Part shown: positions 63,398 to 64,000 of the stretch, piece after piece | How positions within the stretch are numbered: the first letter of the stretch is position 1 | Layout of the letters: each line of letters opens with the position of its first letter | From: Lewinellaceae bacterium | GTDB taxonomy: Bacteria > Bacteroidota > Bacteroidia > Chitinophagales > Saprospiraceae | Direction of reading: 5' to 3' | DNA length: 64,000 bases | Assembly (NCBI GenBank): GCA_020636095.1 | Contig: JACJYN010000002.1 | Location: 2,108,001-2,172,000, forward strand | Notes under the pieces: generated by a model | Seen by the model: the letters and a program-made list of their open reading frames with translations, nothing else | Told to the model about the DNA's origin: nothing | Databases searched by the model: none | Made by a program: the position numbers and the translations under genes

Positions 63398-64000
63398 ATG
63401 GCACGCCCCGATTTCAGCAAGGTACAGATTGACAAGAATGCGTTAAGCGCCGGACCTGTCCAGGCGCCGGTTTGGGAGACACCGGAGAAAATTCCGGTGC
63501 CTTCTGTTTTGTCGAAAGAGGATATCAAGGATGTACGGCATCTGAGTTATGCGGCCGGCTTGCCCCCTTTCCTGCGCGGCCCCTACAGTTCTATGTATAC
63601 CATCCGTCCCTGGACGATCCGACAGTATGCGGGTTTCTCCACTGCTGAGGAGAGTAATGCTTTTTACCGCCGCAACCTCGCCCAGGGCCAGAAAGGCCTG
63701 TCAGTGGCATTCGACCTGGCTACGCACCGCGGCTATGATTCGGGGCACGAGCGCGTAGCCGGTGATGTAGGCAAAGCCGGTGTAGCCATCGATACGGTAG
63801 AGGATATGAAAATCCTCTTCGACCAGATTCCGCTGGATAAAATGTCCGTATCTATGACTATGAACGGCGCCGTCGTTCCGATCATGGCCTTTTATATCGT
63901 CGCAGCGGAAGAACAGGGCGTGAAGCCGGAACAACTCAGCGGCACCATACAGAATGACATCCTCAAAGAATTCATGGTGCGCAATACCTATATTTACCCG
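63398..64000 (+). CDS. mutB: Methylmalonyl-CoA mutase large subunit, 3' end outside window
   Basis: First 201 residues of a B12-dependent methylmalonyl-CoA mutase: MARPDFSKVQIDK at the start, LPPFLRGPYSSMYTIRPWTIRQYAGFSTAEESNAFYRRNLAQGQKGLSVAFDLATHRGYDSGH (the acyl-CoA site, TIRQYAGFSTAEESN and AFDLATHRGYDS are diagnostic), VGKAGVAIDTVEDMKILFDQIPLDKMSVSMTMNGAV, and AEEQGVKPEQLSGTIQNDILKEFMVRNTYIYP. It interconverts methylmalonyl- and succinyl-CoA in propionate metabolism. The reading frame is open to the window edge. Confidence 0.95.
   Translation, partial: MARPDFSKVQIDKNALSAGPVQAPVWETPEKIPVPSVLSKEDIKDVRHLSYAAGLPPFLRGPYSSMYTIRPWTIRQYAGFSTAEESNAFYRRNLAQGQKGLSVAFDLATHRGYDSGHERVAGDVGKAGVAIDTVEDMKILFDQIPLDKMSVSMTMNGAVVPIMAFYIVAAEEQGVKPEQLSGTIQNDILKEFMVRNTYIYP

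Noticed and set aside
1..64000. tRNA or rRNA genes
   Set aside because: I looked through the gaps and saw no cloverleaf with a GGTTCGAATC-type T arm in proper context and no rRNA sequence; a tRNA scan program would be the decisive test.

Overview
The window is a chromosomal stretch of a Bacteroidota bacterium, most likely a member of the Saprospiria (Saprospiraceae/Lewinellaceae type). The reasons are a C-terminal type IX secretion sorting domain, a PorG-like outer-membrane protein, a DUF6029/Omp28 pair, a SerB-SerA fusion, a Bacteroidota-type topoisomerase A subunit, TAnnTTTG promoter -7 boxes and the absence of consistent Shine-Dalgarno sequences. Base composition is near 50 % GC in genes, and two intergenic tracts are AT-rich. 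I saw no rRNA, tRNA, CRISPR array, complete insertion sequence or prophage. Most genes are housekeeping or metabolic and sit in short operons.

0-12 kb: the 3' part of a two-module M16 peptidase; an RDD membrane protein; a class V aminotransferase; hemW; a four-helix-bundle gene remnant; a YbfF-like esterase with a CrtA-like protein; a long palindrome; two OmpH/Skp periplasmic chaperones leading into murI; trmB; a membrane-anchored alpha/beta hydrolase. 12-26 kb: an exported protein of unknown function, an ornithine-cyclodeaminase-family enzyme, topoisomerase A, a TetR regulator, a decayed SulP gene, a Na+(K+)/H+ antiporter, release factor 3, a SPOR-domain protein, psuG, a DedA protein and a pirin. 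26-41 kb: a propeller/Y_Y_Y/GAF sensor without a kinase, the serine-biosynthesis fusion protein, a large BNR/sortilin-type exported protein, a LolA-like protein, an intact SulP transporter and an APC permease with a UspA tail.

41-56 kb: an ogt-kynU-debranching-enzyme operon; a TlpA thioredoxin divergent from a DUF6029/Omp28 pair; a nucleoside phosphorylase followed by a methylthioribose-kinase-like gene; a flavin/2Fe-2S reductase divergent from alkB, which together look like an alkane or fatty-acyl hydroxylation module; a LysE exporter; a GH3-family enzyme; YjbQ; the PorG-like protein. 56-64 kb: a nucleotide pyrophosphatase/phosphodiesterase, a small membrane protein, an acetyltransferase remnant, NAD(P)HX epimerase, a single-module M16 peptidase, TonB, a secreted TonB-C-domain protein with a T9SS tail, and the start of methylmalonyl-CoA mutase.

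The least ordinary signals are: (1) a family of 150-170 bp intergenic palindromes sharing an apical GCATAGC..GCTACG core (three clear copies plus a divergent fourth); (2) a 113 bp inverted-repeat element flanked by 8 bp direct repeats at a stop codon; (3) a TonB C-terminal domain in a protein that appears to be exported by T9SS instead of anchored in the inner membrane; (4) alkB with a run of TCAW tetramers directly before its ATG and a divergent reductase; (5) three decaying genes. I did not find a clear, wholly new multi-gene system.
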